Assembly (NCBI RefSeq): GCF_016862395.1
Contig: NZ_BOMW01000019.1
Span: forward strand, 124,001 to 188,000
Length of the DNA stretch: 64,000 nt
Source: Actinoplanes siamensis
GTDB taxonomy: Bacteria; Actinomycetota; Actinomycetes; Mycobacteriales; Micromonosporaceae
Direction: 5' to 3'
Shown: positions 53,270 to 62,788 of the stretch, one piece after another
Position numbering within the stretch: position 1 is the stretch's first letter
How the letters are laid out: the number at the start of each line of letters is the position of its first letter
Position numbers and translations under genes: made by a program
The notes under the pieces: model-generated
What the model saw: only the letters and a program-made list of their open reading frames with translations
The model's database searches: none
What the model was told of the DNA's origin: nothing

Positions 53270-53630
53270 CGTTCCCGCCCCACCCCGCGGGCCCGTGGGG
53301 CGCACAGAACCGCGCCTTCTCCGGGACGCGGGCTTCGTCTTCTCTCCGTCAGCCCACGGGTGCCCCACCCGGCGCCGAGAGGTGTCTCCCAGCCGTTGAG
53401 GGACCTCTGGCGTCCAGCCCGAGCTTGCCGGCCGGGGCCCGCCCCGAGGGGTGTCTCGGGGGCCTTGAGAGACCTCTCGGGGTCCAGCTGTGGGCTGGTG
53501 GCCGGTGGTTGGGGGTCGCGGGTTTGGTCGCGGGTTTCGAGCACGCCGGGGGCCCAGCGGGGAGGGTGCCGGCTGGGTGGCTCGGTGTGGGAAGTGTGGG
53601 CGCGCGGCGTGGACCGGCGACGAGGGCTGG
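53270..53630. repeat. Repeat-bearing intergenic stretch after ctaF
   Basis: About 360 bp without a gene. A second copy of the terminator right arm (GCGGGCTTCGTC near 53327) recurs. Two imperfect copies of a ~45-bp element starting CCGAG.GGTGTCTC and including GACCTCT and GTCCAGC lie at about 53375 and 53443 (period near 68 bp). Each could fold around GGTGTCTC..GAGACC-like arms. Confidence 0.6.
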
Positions 53631-53840
53631 TCAGGCGGCGGCGGTCCGCTGCTGAGGGGCTATGCGGCGCGGGCTTTTCGGTTCCATCCAGAGGTGGACG
53701 ACGATCGGGGCGATCACCTCGGCGGCGCCGCAGCGGGTGCAGACCAGCTCGGGGCAGTCGTCGTGGCCGTCCTCGCAGGGCGGCGTCTCGAAGAGCATGT
53801 CGCCGTCGCAGATGACGCAGCGCAGTTCGCGTTCGTTCAC
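53631..53840 (-). CDS. Small zinc-ribbon-like protein
   Basis: A 69-residue protein with two CxxC pairs (LRCVICDGD and LVCTRCGA) plus intervening Cys and His residues (PPCEDGHDDCPE), consistent with a zinc ribbon. The C-terminus is basic. The GTG is preceded by GGGAGGAGA. No function is known; regulatory or RNA-binding roles are typical of such folds. Confidence 0.75.
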   Translation of the reverse strand: MNERELRCVICDGDMLFETPPCEDGHDDCPELVCTRCGAAEVIAPIVVHLWMEPKSPRRIAPQQRTAAA

Positions 53841-54233
53841 GGGCTTCTCCTCCCGGTGCGGATGGCGGGATTACCCGAATGTCATTCAGACGCTGTCATG
53901 CCACCCGGGAGATGCCGAGCATTGACAGCGGCGTGTTGCGGTCTTTTCCGGATTTTTCAGCATCTAGGGCTTTCGGAATACCTCTCGGCTGGCGCTGAGG
54001 AGCCTCCGCCGCGGCCGTGACAGCCCTGCGGGCCAGCCGTAGGTCGTCCCGGTCGGCCGGGCACGGTGGGGCCGCTGTGGCCGGCCAGCGGCCGCGGAGG
54101 GCCCGTCCTGGGCTCTGCGCAGCCTGCCCCGGCCATGTCCGGGCCACGGAGGGGCGGCATGTGATCGGTCGGGCTCACGGAGGCCGCCGGCCGGGGCTGG
54201 GCAGGCTGCTGAGTCGTACCGCGCGGGAAGGGG
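53841..54233. other. Intergenic stretch between zinc-ribbon gene and trpD
   Basis: About 390 bp. An AT-richer patch (about 53930-53975) includes TTGACA at 53923-53928 and TTTTCC runs, and is probably promoter DNA for the minus-strand zinc-ribbon gene or an unannotated transcript. Short frames here lack ribosome binding sites. Nothing else is evident. Confidence 0.45.
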
Positions 54234-55292
54234 TCAGTCCGCGGCCTTGGCCGCCTTGGCGGCGGTGATCCAGCGCCGCAGGAGGGCCGTGGTGGCGCCC
54301 GAGTCGATGGCTTCCGCGGCGCGGGCGACGCCGGCGCGCATCGTGTCGCGGAAGTCGCCCGGGAAACCGCTCCGCGCCGCGAAAGCCGCGGCCGCGTTGA
54401 CCAGGACAGCGTCGCGGACCGGGCCGGTCTCGCCGGCGAAGACGCGGTGGGCCACGTCGGCGTTGAAGGCGACGTCGCCGCCGCGCAGGTCGGCCGGCTC
54501 GCTGCGGGGCAGGCCCAGCTCGGTGGCGTCGACCAGCAGCTCCTCCACCTTGCCGTCGCGGGCCAGCCAGACCCGGGTGGGCGCGGCCGTGGTGAACTCG
54601 TCCAGGCCGTCCTCGCCGCGCATGACCAGCGCGGAGTCGCCGCGCCGGGCGAAGACCTCGGCCATCACCGGGGCCATCCGCGGGTCGAAGCAGCCCACCG
54701 CGGCCGCAGTCGGGCGGGCCGGGTTGGTGAGCGGGCCGAGCACGTTGAAGAACGTGGGGACGCCCAGCTCGCGACGGGTGACGGAGGCGTGCCGCATGCC
54801 GGGGTGGTACCGGGCCGCGAAGCAGAAGCCGATGCCGGCCTCGGCGACCGTCCGGTGCACCCCGGCGGGCCCCAGGTCGAGCGGGATGCCGAGGTGCTCC
54901 AGCAGGTCGGCGGTGCCGGTGGTGGAGGAGGCCGAGCGGTTGCCGTGCTTGATCACGGTCACCCCGGCGGAGGCGGTGACGATCGCCGCCATGGTGGAGA
55001 TGTTCACCGTGTTGGCCCGGTCACCACCGGTGCCGACCACGTCGACCGCGTTGGTGCGGATCTCCGCGGGCAGCTCCACCAGGGTGGCGTTGGCCAGCAT
55101 CGCCTCCACCAGGCCGGCCAGCTCGGCCGGTGTCTCGCCCTTGGCGCGCAGCGCCACGGCGAAACCGGCGATCTGGGCCGGCGTGGCGTTGCCCGCCATG
55201 ATCTCGCCCATCGCCCAGGCCGTGTCCGCGGTGGCGAGCTCCTCGCCGCGCAGGAGGGACATCGTCAGGTTCGGCCAGGTCCGTGCGCCCAT
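54234..55292 (-). CDS. trpD: Anthranilate phosphoribosyltransferase
   Basis: A 352-residue enzyme transferring phosphoribose from PRPP to anthranilate in tryptophan synthesis. PRPP motif [52 protein letters not shown] and [10 protein letters not shown] are all conserved. Start ATG with GGAGG eight bases upstream. Other trp genes are not adjacent, as usual near the cytochrome operon in actinobacteria. The receiver-like gene lies 38 bp upstream on the same strand. Confidence 0.95.
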   Translation of the reverse strand: MGARTWPNLTMSLLRGEELATADTAWAMGEIMAGNATPAQIAGFAVALRAKGETPAELAGLVEAMLANATLVELPAEIRTNAVDVVGTGGDRANTVNISTMAAIVTASAGVTVIKHGNRSASSTTGTADLLEHLGIPLDLGPAGVHRTVAEAGIGFCFAARYHPGMRHASVTRRELGVPTFFNVLGPLTNPARPTAAAVGCFDPRMAPVMAEVFARRGDSALVMRGEDGLDEFTTAAPTRVWLARDGKVEELLVDATELGLPRSEPADLRGGDVAFNADVAHRVFAGETGPVRDAVLVNAAAAFAARSGFPGDFRDTMRAGVARAAEAIDSGATTALLRRWITAAKAAKAAD

Positions 55293-55330
55293 GGCGGGAG
55301 CCTCCGTCGGGGGTTACGAAAAATCTGTCG

Positions 55331-55765
55331 TCAGGTGCGGGGCAGGGCGCCCAGCGGCACGGCGCCGGCCCGGCGGGCACGGAGCAGACCGGCGACCGTC
55401 CGACCGGCGGTGACCGGGTCCAGCGGGGCCAGCAGGGTTGCGTCGACCTGCGAGTACGCCGCCAGCCACCGGTCCGCGGCACGGGCGATCACGACGCAGG
55501 TGGGCGGGGGGTCCGGATACTCGTCCTTGGTCTGACGGGCGATGCCGAGCCCGCCGGCGGGGGTCGCCTCACCGTCGAGCACCATCAGGTCGATCTCGTA
55601 GTCGTCGAGCAGCCGGCGGCACTCCTCCCACGAGGAGGCGTCGGTGAACTCGACCGCCAGGTCGGCCGCGGGGCGCGGACCGATGGCGAGCCGGATCCGG
55701 TCGCGGACCGCGGGGTCGTCGCTGTATAGCAGAACCGTGTACTTGGTCGTGGCTGGGTCGCTCAT
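55331..55765 (-). CDS. Receiver-like domain protein (degenerate response regulator)
   Basis: A 144-residue protein with a CheY-like pattern: YTVLLYSDDPAVRDRIRLAI (acidic pair SDD), IDLMVLDGEATPAGGLGI with the phospho-acceptor-like Asp, and PTCVVIARAADRW. The conserved Lys of strand 5 is replaced in ATLLAPLDP, so phosphorylation signalling may be lost. No DNA-binding domain. Related genes occur near trpD/qcr loci in actinobacteria. Function unknown; start ATG at 55765. Confidence 0.75.
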   Translation of the reverse strand: MSDPATTKYTVLLYSDDPAVRDRIRLAIGPRPAADLAVEFTDASSWEECRRLLDDYEIDLMVLDGEATPAGGLGIARQTKDEYPDPPPTCVVIARAADRWLAAYSQVDATLLAPLDPVTAGRTVAGLLRARRAGAVPLGALPRT

Positions 55766-55814
55766 GTATGTGCCCCACTTCACCTCGTAGGTCCCGCCGA
55801 TCGTACCGAATCTG

Positions 55815-56897
55815 TTATCCGGCGTCGGGGTCCGGTCGGACCGGCTTCTCCGCGGTTGTGATCTTGGCCGCCGTGGCGTCGCCGGCCTCCGCGGGGCCGC
55901 CCGCCGTCGTGGCGCCGTTCGTCGCCGCGGGGCCCGCCGCGCCGATGCCCGTTGCCGCGGTCCCGGCCGTCGCCGCGGCGGCAGCGGCGTCCTCTGCCTC
56001 GGCCCGGTCCAGGGCCCGGTCGATCCGGCGCGCCTCACGTTCCGACTGGCGTACCCACTGGATCACCAGGATGCCGAGCATCGTGACGCTGACGATCTCC
56101 CCGCCCGCCCACAGGATGCCGCCCGCCGTGACCTGGTCGCTGTGCGGATCCATCCAGTTCAGGTGCAGGTTCGGGTACCAGTCCCCGCCGAGCAGGTCCT
56201 TCTGCTGCATGATCGTCAGCCCGAGCACGGTGTGGAACGGCACCGACAGCACCATCAGCAGCGCGCGCCCCGGGTACGGCCAGCGGTTCGGCAGCGGGTC
56301 CAGGCCCAGCAGCGGCCAGAAGAAGAGGCATCCGGTGACCATGAAGTGGATGTGGATGAACTCGTGGAGCCAGGCGTGCTCCAGGGTCTGCCGGTACAGC
56401 GGGGTGAAGTAGAGGACGAACGGGTTCGCGATGAAGAGCCCGAAGGCGACCAGCGGGAACGTGAGCACCCGCACGTACCGGCTGTGGACGAACGCGAGCA
56501 GCAGCTTGCGCGGCCGCCCGTGCAGCACCCGCAGCGCCAGAGTGGTGGGCGCGCCCAGGGCCAGGAAGATCGGGCCGATCATGGAGAGCACCATGTGCTG
56601 GACCATGTGCACGGAGATCAGCGTGGTGTCGTACGCCTCGATGCCGGTCACCGAGACCGCCGCCACCGAGCCCAGTCCACCCGCGACGAAGGCCACCGTC
56701 CGGCCGGCCGGCCAGTGGTCGCCGCGCTGCCGGAGGCGCCACACGCCGTAGCCGTACAGCGCCGCCGCGGCCAGCAGGCCCACCGCGATCAGACTGACCA
56801 GGTTGAAGTGGGTGAAGATGGCCGCCGCGGTGAACGGCCGGAGTTCAGTATTCCCGCCCGCGTCCGCCAGCGAGGGCATTTCGACTGACTGCACCAC
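55815..56897 (-). CDS. ctaG: CtaG-type cytochrome c oxidase assembly protein
   Basis: A 360-residue membrane protein of the caa3_CtaG family with about seven helices. Histidine-rich conserved parts such as DTTLISVHMVQHMVLSMIGP and HEFIHIHFMVTGCLFFWPLLG suggest copper handling for CuB insertion. The C-terminal ~85 residues are an Ala/Thr/Gly-rich cytosolic tail, longer than usual. It is divergent from ctaE across 106 bp, consistent with its role in oxidase assembly. Confidence 0.92.
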   Translation of the reverse strand: MVQSVEMPSLADAGGNTELRPFTAAAIFTHFNLVSLIAVGLLAAAALYGYGVWRLRQRGDHWPAGRTVAFVAGGLGSVAAVSVTGIEAYDTTLISVHMVQHMVLSMIGPIFLALGAPTTLALRVLHGRPRKLLLAFVHSRYVRVLTFPLVAFGLFIANPFVLYFTPLYRQTLEHAWLHEFIHIHFMVTGCLFFWPLLGLDPLPNRWPYPGRALLMVLSVPFHTVLGLTIMQQKDLLGGDWYPNLHLNWMDPHSDQVTAGGILWAGGEIVSVTMLGILVIQWVRQSEREARRIDRALDRAEAEDAAAAAATAGTAATGIGAAGPAATNGATTAGGPAEAGDATAAKITTAEKPVRPDPDAG

Positions 56898-57003
56898 TCG
56901 AAGCTAGACCCACCCCCTGGTCACCGAATCTTCCGGGCCGCCCACAGTGCCGGATTAGGGACCCCGCCTGACCTTGGACCTACCGCGGGGGAATAATGAG
57001 CCC

Positions 57004-57600
57004 GTGACAGCGGCAGCCATCGACAAGAGCCGGATCCACTCGCTGACCCGACCGAACATGGTCAGCGTCGGGACCATCGTGTGGCTCTCCAGCGAGCTCA
57101 TGTTCTTCGCGGCGTTGTTCGCCATGTACTTCTCCATTCGCGCGGCGGCACCGGAGCTGTGGGAGAAGCACACCGAGGTGCTCAACATCCCTTACGCGAC
57201 GACGTTCACGGTGATCCTGGTCCTCTCGTCAGTGACCTGCCAGCTGGGCGTCTTCGCGGCGGAGAAGGGTGACGTGTTCGCGCTGCGGCGCTGGTTCACG
57301 ATCACCTTCGTGATGGGGCTGATCTTCGTGCTCGGCCAGGCGAACGAGTACCGCAACCTGGTCCACGAGGGCGTGAAGCTCAACGAGGACGGGTATGGAT
57401 CCATGTTCTACCTGACCACCGGCTTCCACGGCCTGCACGTGACGGGCGGCCTCATCGCCTTCATCGTCTACATGATCCGCACGACCATGGGCCGCTTCAC
57501 GCCGGCTCAGGCCACGTCGGCGATCGTCGTGTCGTACTACTGGCACTTCGTCGACATCGTGTGGATCGCACTGTTCGCCATGATCTATTGGCTGCAGTGA
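57004..57600 (+). CDS. ctaE: Cytochrome c oxidase subunit III
   Basis: A 198-residue membrane protein with five helices, the short subunit III form of actinobacteria. Conserved parts include [40 protein letters not shown] and [14 protein letters not shown]. The GTG at 57004 ([19 protein letters not shown]) begins the operon; the qcrCAB genes follow after 24 bp. Confidence 0.96.
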   Translation: MTAAAIDKSRIHSLTRPNMVSVGTIVWLSSELMFFAALFAMYFSIRAAAPELWEKHTEVLNIPYATTFTVILVLSSVTCQLGVFAAEKGDVFALRRWFTITFVMGLIFVLGQANEYRNLVHEGVKLNEDGYGSMFYLTTGFHGLHVTGGLIAFIVYMIRTTMGRFTPAQATSAIVVSYYWHFVDIVWIALFAMIYWLQ

Positions 57601-57624
57601 CAGCGCCGCAGGCGAGGATCTCTA

Positions 57625-58497
57625 ATGACACCCAGAGGGACACAGCCCATGACTTCTGACACCCCCGCCCGCAGGCGTGCCCGGGTGTTCTCCCGGCGCC
57701 GCGGCGCGCCCAGCCGGGCGCGCCGTCGGGTCGGCGCGGCGGTGCGCATGCTCGCGGCGCTCGCGCTCGCCGGCGGCGTCTACACCGCCTTCACCCCCGG
57801 CGCCTTCGCCGAGGACAACACCCAGCTCTCCACCGCCGCGCAGCAGGGCAAGCAGCTCTTCGACAACAGCTGCATCTCCTGTCACGGGCGGGAGGCGCAG
57901 GGTGTCCAAGACCGTGGCCCGAGCCTGATCGGCGTGGGCTCCGCGTCCGTCGAGTTCCAGGTGGGCACCGGCCGCATGCCGATGGCCCGCCAGGAGGCTC
58001 AGGCCGAGGAGAAGACGCCGCAGTTCACCCCGGACGAGACCAAGCAGATCGCGCAGTACGTGCAGGAGCTCGGCGGCGGCCCGCAGGTCCCGGCCGGCAG
58101 CCTCACCGAGAACCTGAAGGAGAACCCCGAGGCGCTGGCCCGCGGTGGCGAGCTCTTCCGGGTCAACTGCACCTCCTGCCACAGCTTCACCGGCGCCGGT
58201 GGCGCGCTCTCCTCCGGGAAGTTCGCTCCGGCCCTGCACGACGTCACGGCGGAGCACATCTACGCGGCCATGCTGAGCGGCCCGCAGAACATGCCGGTCT
58301 TCGGTGACAACCAGCTCTCGCCGGACGAGAAGCGCGAGATCATCACCTACATCACGCAGCAGTTGCAGCAGGACAAGGACCCGGGCGGCATCTTCAACCT
58401 GGGTGGTTACGGTCCGGCGACCGAGGGCCTGGCGATCTTCCTGGTCGGCATCACGATCCTGGTGTTCACGTCGCTCTGGATTGCGGGGAAGTCATGA
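57625..58497 (+). CDS. qcrC: Diheme cytochrome c subunit of the bc1 complex
   Basis: A 290-residue subunit with two c-type heme sites CISCH and CTSCH, one in each cytochrome c domain, replacing both cytochrome c1 and the soluble carrier. An N-terminal helix (MLAALALAGGVYTAF) and a C-terminal helix (GLAIFLVGITILVFTSLWIAG) anchor it. It passes electrons directly to CtaC CuA. Start ATG at 57625 has GAGGA upstream; another in-frame ATG eight codons on also has a purine-rich site. Its stop overlaps the qcrA start. Confidence 0.96.
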   Translation: MTPRGTQPMTSDTPARRRARVFSRRRGAPSRARRRVGAAVRMLAALALAGGVYTAFTPGAFAEDNTQLSTAAQQGKQLFDNSCISCHGREAQGVQDRGPSLIGVGSASVEFQVGTGRMPMARQEAQAEEKTPQFTPDETKQIAQYVQELGGGPQVPAGSLTENLKENPEALARGGELFRVNCTSCHSFTGAGGALSSGKFAPALHDVTAEHIYAAMLSGPQNMPVFGDNQLSPDEKREIITYITQQLQQDKDPGGIFNLGGYGPATEGLAIFLVGITILVFTSLWIAGKS

Positions 58498-59594
58498 CGA
58501 CGGTGCATCACGGCGAAACCGGCGCTCCGGTCGACGTGCACGATCCGAAGCTGACGCGCTTCGACATCGTGAAGGAAGGCCTGCGGCGCGACGACATCGA
58601 GATCGTCACGTACGAGTCGCAGTTCCCGGGACCGAACTCGAAGGCCGAGAAGCGGATCGTCCGCAACATCGCCTTCCTGTTCATCATCGCCGGCCTGTTC
58701 TCTCTCGCGTTCCTGGTCTTCTACATCGTCTGGCCGTGGAAGTTCGAGCTCGGCCACACGCTGAGCGACTACTTCACCCCGATCCTCGGGATCACGCTCG
58801 GCATCGCGCTGTTCGCGCTCGGCATCGGCATCCTGGCCTGGGCCAAGAAGCTGCTGCCGCACGAGCTCTCGATCCAGCAGCGGCACGGCGACCCGTCCAG
58901 CGACGAGGAGCGGCTGATCACCGGCCAGACCATGATGTTCGTCGCGGACGAGCTCGGCGTGCAGCGCCGGCCCCTGCTCAAGGGCGCGATCGCGCTCGGC
59001 CTGGCCCCGATCGGCCTGGCCGCGGCGGCGCCGCTGGTCGGCGGCCTGATCGAGAACCCGCACAAGGGCGAAGAGCCGATGATGTACCGCACCGGCTTCG
59101 ACCCGGTGGCCAACGGCGGCAAGCCGGTCCGGCTGACGCGTGACGACGGTTCGCCGATCCGCCCGGAGGACGTCAGCGCGGGCGGTCAGATGACCGTCTA
59201 CCCGGGCATTCCCGGTGGCGCCACCAACAAGTACGCCGACTCGCCGACCCTGCTGATCCATCTGCGGGCCGACGACGCGGAGAAGACTCGGACCGCCGCG
59301 GACAACGACAAGAACGGGCGCAACAAGGGTTCGATGTGGGGCAACTACGTCGCCTACTCGAAGATCTGCACCCACGCCGGCTGCCCGGCCAGCCTGTACG
59401 AGCAGCAGACCAACCGCCTGCTCTGCCCGTGCCACCAGTCGCAGTTCCTGATCACCGACAACGCACAGCCGGTCTTCGGCCCCGCCACCAGGCGTCTGCC
59501 GATGCTGCCGCTGTCGGTGGACGACGAAGGTTTCTTTGTGGCAACGTCTGACTTCAAGGACACTGTCGGACCCGACTTCTGGGAGCGGCCGTGA
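58494..59594 (+). CDS. qcrA: Rieske iron-sulfur subunit of the bc1 complex
   Basis: A 366-residue protein with three helices (about residues 60-82, 92-118, 160-185), an actinobacterial trait versus one helix in mitochondria. The 2Fe-2S ligands are in CTHAGCPASL and CPCHQSQF. A ~45-residue insertion lies before the cluster-binding fold. It overlaps qcrC (ATGA) and qcrB (GTGA). Confidence 0.96.
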   Translation: MTTVHHGETGAPVDVHDPKLTRFDIVKEGLRRDDIEIVTYESQFPGPNSKAEKRIVRNIAFLFIIAGLFSLAFLVFYIVWPWKFELGHTLSDYFTPILGITLGIALFALGIGILAWAKKLLPHELSIQQRHGDPSSDEERLITGQTMMFVADELGVQRRPLLKGAIALGLAPIGLAAAAPLVGGLIENPHKGEEPMMYRTGFDPVANGGKPVRLTRDDGSPIRPEDVSAGGQMTVYPGIPGGATNKYADSPTLLIHLRADDAEKTRTAADNDKNGRNKGSMWGNYVAYSKICTHAGCPASLYEQQTNRLLCPCHQSQFLITDNAQPVFGPATRRLPMLPLSVDDEGFFVATSDFKDTVGPDFWERP

Positions 59595-61195
59595 AACGCC
59601 GAAAGCTAGATCCAGCCGAGGCAACCGCCAACTTCGCGAAGGGCGTCGACGACCGGTTCCAGGTCGCCACCCCGCTTCGGGCGCTTCTAAACAAGGTCTT
59701 CCCCGACCACTGGTCTTTCCTGCTGGGCGAGATCGCGCTCTTCTCGTTCATCGTGCTGCTGCTCAGCGGCGTCTTCCTGACCCTCTTCTTCGACCCGTCG
59801 ATGAAGGAGGTCGCGTACCACGGCGCCTACCCGGCGCTGCGCGGCACCGAGATGTCCGCGGCGTACGAGTCGTCCCTGCGCCTCTCGTTCGAGGTGCGCG
59901 GCGGCCTGTTCATGCGCCAGATGCACCACTGGGCGGCGCTGCTGTTCATGGCGTCGATCGTGGTGCACATGGCCCGCGTGTTCTTCACCGGCGCGTTCCG
60001 CAAGCCGCGTGAGATCAACTGGGTGATCGGCGTCCTGCTGTTCCTGCTCGGGTTCTTCGCCGGCTTCACCGGTTACTCGCTGCCGGACGACGGCCTCTCC
60101 GGCACGGGTCTCCGCATCGCCTCCGCGATCATGCTGTCCCTGCCGGTCATCGGCACCTGGCTGTCCGCCTCGATCTTCGGCGGGGAGTACCCGGGCGAGC
60201 TGATCATCGGCCGCTTCTACATCGCCCACGTGCTGCTCATCCCGGGCATCCTGCTGGCGCTGATCAGCGTCCACCTGGGCATCGTGTTCAAGCAGAAGCA
60301 CACCCAGTGGCCGGGCCCGCTGCGGACCAACGAGAACGTGGTCGGCGAGCGGATGTTCCCGCGGTACGCGATGAAGCAGGGCGGCTTCTTCATGGCGGTC
60401 TTCGGCGTCATCGCGCTGATGGCCGGTCTCTTCCAGATCAACCCGATCTGGCTGTTCGGCCCGTACCGCGCCGCCGAGGTCTCCTCGGCCAGCCAGCCCG
60501 ACTGGTACGTCATGTTCATGGACGGCCTGGTCCGGCTCATGCCGAACTGGCAGATCTACTTCGGCCCGTACAGCCTGCCGCCGCTGTTCTGGCCCGCCGT
60601 GGTCGGCCTCGGCGCGCTGTTCACGCTGCCGATGCTCTACCCGTGGCTGGAGGCGCGCAAGCTCAACGACACCCGGTCGCACCACCTGCTGGAGCGTCCG
60701 CGGGACAACCCGGAGCGCGTCGGCATCGGCATGATGGCCCTGACGTTCTTCGTCGTCGCGACCATCTCCGGCGCCAACGACGTGATCGCCGACAAGTTCC
60801 ACATCAGCCTCAACGCGATGACCTGGGCCGGCCGTATCGGTCTGCTGATCCTGCCGCCGCTGGCGTACTACTTCTCGGTGCGGATCTGCCTCGGCCTGCA
60901 GCAGCACGACCGCGAGGTGCTCGCCCACGGCGTGGAGACCGGCATCATCCGGCGCCTGCCGAACGGCGCGTTCATCGAGGTGCACCAGCCGCTCGGGCCG
61001 ATCGACGACCACGGGCACCCGGTTCCGCTGGAGTACGCGGGCTGGGTCGTACCGAAGAAGATGAACAAGCTCGGCGCTCTGGCGCCGACGGTGAAGGGCT
61101 TCTTCTTCCCGGTGGAGAAGCCGGCCGAGGCTCCGGTCTCGCCGGCGCCGATCTCCACCAGCGGCACGCGCGAGGAGATCAGCTCGAAGAGCTGA
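59591..61195 (+). CDS. qcrB: Cytochrome b subunit of the bc1 complex
   Basis: A 534-residue membrane protein with the cytochrome b core (two heme b sites; histidines in MRQMHHWAALLFMASIVVHMAR and YIAHVLLIPGILLALISVHLGIV), the quinol-site region NPIWLFGPYRAAEVSSASQPDWYVMF including the PDWY variant of PEWY, and a C-terminal actinobacterial extension (~130 residues after the last core helix). GTG start overlaps qcrA. A terminator follows. Confidence 0.97.
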   Translation: MKRRKLDPAEATANFAKGVDDRFQVATPLRALLNKVFPDHWSFLLGEIALFSFIVLLLSGVFLTLFFDPSMKEVAYHGAYPALRGTEMSAAYESSLRLSFEVRGGLFMRQMHHWAALLFMASIVVHMARVFFTGAFRKPREINWVIGVLLFLLGFFAGFTGYSLPDDGLSGTGLRIASAIMLSLPVIGTWLSASIFGGEYPGELIIGRFYIAHVLLIPGILLALISVHLGIVFKQKHTQWPGPLRTNENVVGERMFPRYAMKQGGFFMAVFGVIALMAGLFQINPIWLFGPYRAAEVSSASQPDWYVMFMDGLVRLMPNWQIYFGPYSLPPLFWPAVVGLGALFTLPMLYPWLEARKLNDTRSHHLLERPRDNPERVGIGMMALTFFVVATISGANDVIADKFHISLNAMTWAGRIGLLILPPLAYYFSVRICLGLQQHDREVLAHGVETGIIRRLPNGAFIEVHQPLGPIDDHGHPVPLEYAGWVVPKKMNKLGALAPTVKGFFFPVEKPAEAPVSPAPISTSGTREEISSKS

Positions 61196-61210
61196 GATGG
61201 TACGGACATC

Positions 61211-61236
61211 GGCCCGCCGGCTTCTGCCGGCGGGCC
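61211..61236 (+). terminator. Terminator after ctaE-qcrCAB
   Basis: GGCCCGCCGGC / GCCGGCGGGCC, 11-bp perfect stem with a TTCT loop, followed by GGTTCGTTT, 15 bp past the qcrB stop. Confidence 0.85.
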
Positions 61237-61312
61237 GGTTCGTTTACCGGAGATGATCCCGGTACGGATAGCATGGGCTGGACATTCGGCCTCATGGGTG
61301 AGGAGACCTCAG

Positions 61313-61600
61313 GTGAACACCGCGATCGTCCACATCGACTGCGCCACCGATTCGATTCCCGAGGTCGCCGAGGCGCTCGCGGCCCTCGACGGGGTCAGCG
61401 AGGTCTATTCGGTCGCGGGCGGCGTCGACTTGATCGCGATCGTCCGGGTGGCGAAGTTCGAGGAGATCGCCGAGGTGATCGCCGGCCGGATCTCCAAGAC
61501 GCCCGGCGTGATCAACACTGAGTCGCACATCGCGTTCCGCGCCTACTCGAAGCACGACCTGGAGGACGCGTTCGCGATCGGCCTTCCCGACGCCGACTGA
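61313..61600 (+). CDS. Stand-alone Lrp/AsnC ligand-binding (RAM) domain protein
   Basis: A 95-residue protein consisting only of the RAM domain: VNTAIVHIDCATDSIPEVAEAL, GVSEVYSVAGGVDLIAIVRV, and TPGVINTESHIAFRAYS. No helix-turn-helix. Such proteins assemble into rings and may sense amino acids or modulate full-length Lrp proteins. The GTG has GAGGAG upstream. It is conserved next to the qcr operon in actinobacteria. Confidence 0.9.
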   Translation: MNTAIVHIDCATDSIPEVAEALAALDGVSEVYSVAGGVDLIAIVRVAKFEEIAEVIAGRISKTPGVINTESHIAFRAYSKHDLEDAFAIGLPDAD

Positions 61601-61629
61601 GGCGGCCGCCGACGGGCGCCGAGGGGAGA

Positions 61630-62739
61630 GTGGCCGCTAGGGTGTTTCCGGTGACCGATCCGGATTCGCGGCTGCGCTGGATTCTGTGGGACGAGTTCAC
61701 CGGGGACGAGGACCGCGCGGCCGGTTCGTGCGTGGAGGTCGACGGGCTGTTCGTGGACCTGCCCGTGCCGGTGGAGCGGTTCGTGCTGCGCGGCTGCGTG
61801 CCCGGCGAACCGCTGCGCGAGGCGATCGCGGGGATCGGCACGGAACGGGCCCGCCTCGGGACGGTCCTGATCGAGGCCGAGGACGATCCCGGGATGGACC
61901 ACCTCGACAACCTCTACGACGTCGTCGTGGTGGCCGCCGAGGGCGACGAGGTGGTGCTCCGGGGCCGGATCGAGGAGATCCGCGGCTACCGCCCCGCGAC
62001 CGAGCCGCCCGCCGCCGAGGGCTTCCGGCTGCGCGACGCGCACGACCGGGCGCTGGGCCACGCCCGTACCGTCGAAGGTCTTCACCGCGAGCGGCCCGAG
62101 CTGGCGCCGCCCGCCGTGACCCTCGTCGGCTTCCGCCCCGAACCCTGGTTCCGTGTGGAGCTGTCCACCCGCGGGCGGCCGCGGTTGACGGCCACCGTGC
62201 TCGGCCGGGGCGCCGGCGGCGCGCAGCTGTCCACGTACACCGACGGGCTGGACGGCGCGGTGGTCGCGGTGCGCGAGTCGGCGGCCGGTCCGGGACTGAT
62301 CGACGTGGAGCTCGACGACGGGGTGTTCGAGCCGATGCCGTCGGCCGCGCGGCCGTTGTGGGACCGCTGGCTGCAGGCGCCGCCCACCGAACCCGGCTCG
62401 TGGACCATCCTCCACCCGTCGCTGCGGCACGAGTGGCTGCGCCTCGCCCTGGCCCAGGCGCACCCACGGTCCGCGGACCGGCCAGCCGGCCGGACCTACC
62501 GCCTCGACAGCCGGCATGTCACCGACCTGAACGGCTTCTACTGCGCGCTCGGTGAGGCGGTGAACGGGCCGGGCGGCTACTTCGGGTGGAACCTGGACGC
62601 GCTGATCGACTGCCTGCGTGGCGGCTGGGGCGCCCGGAGGCCGTTCCGGCTGGAGTGGAGCCCCACCGGCGGCGACTGGCACGAGCCGGTCCTGCGGATC
62701 CTCGCGGAGAACGGCGTCGAGGTCGGACCGGCACGGTGA
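61630..62739 (+). CDS. Protein with C-terminal barstar-like domain
   Basis: A 369-residue protein. The last ~80 residues match the barstar (RNase inhibitor) fold: RTYRLDSRHVTDLNGFYCAL then GEAVNGPGGYFGWNLDALIDCLRGGW. The N-terminal ~280 residues are unrecognised, acidic, with RWILWDEFTGDED at the start and WTILHPSLRHEWLRLALA before the barstar part. No barnase-like toxin is adjacent in the window. The start may be GTG 61630 or GTG 61651 (better spaced from AGGGTG). It may be an immunity or housekeeping inhibitor, which is inferred from the domain only. Confidence 0.8.
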   Translation: MAARVFPVTDPDSRLRWILWDEFTGDEDRAAGSCVEVDGLFVDLPVPVERFVLRGCVPGEPLREAIAGIGTERARLGTVLIEAEDDPGMDHLDNLYDVVVVAAEGDEVVLRGRIEEIRGYRPATEPPAAEGFRLRDAHDRALGHARTVEGLHRERPELAPPAVTLVGFRPEPWFRVELSTRGRPRLTATVLGRGAGGAQLSTYTDGLDGAVVAVRESAAGPGLIDVELDDGVFEPMPSAARPLWDRWLQAPPTEPGSWTILHPSLRHEWLRLALAQAHPRSADRPAGRTYRLDSRHVTDLNGFYCALGEAVNGPGGYFGWNLDALIDCLRGGWGARRPFRLEWSPTGGDWHEPVLRILAENGVEVGPAR

Positions 62740-62788
62740 GCTTGCCGGCGGCCGGCAAGAACGGTCCCCGCGGATAACAAGGTGGAGG

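Noticed and set aside
53896..54147. 83-codon minus-strand frame between zinc-ribbon gene and trpD
   Set aside because: No ribosome binding site and no recognisable sequence; Arg/Pro-rich.
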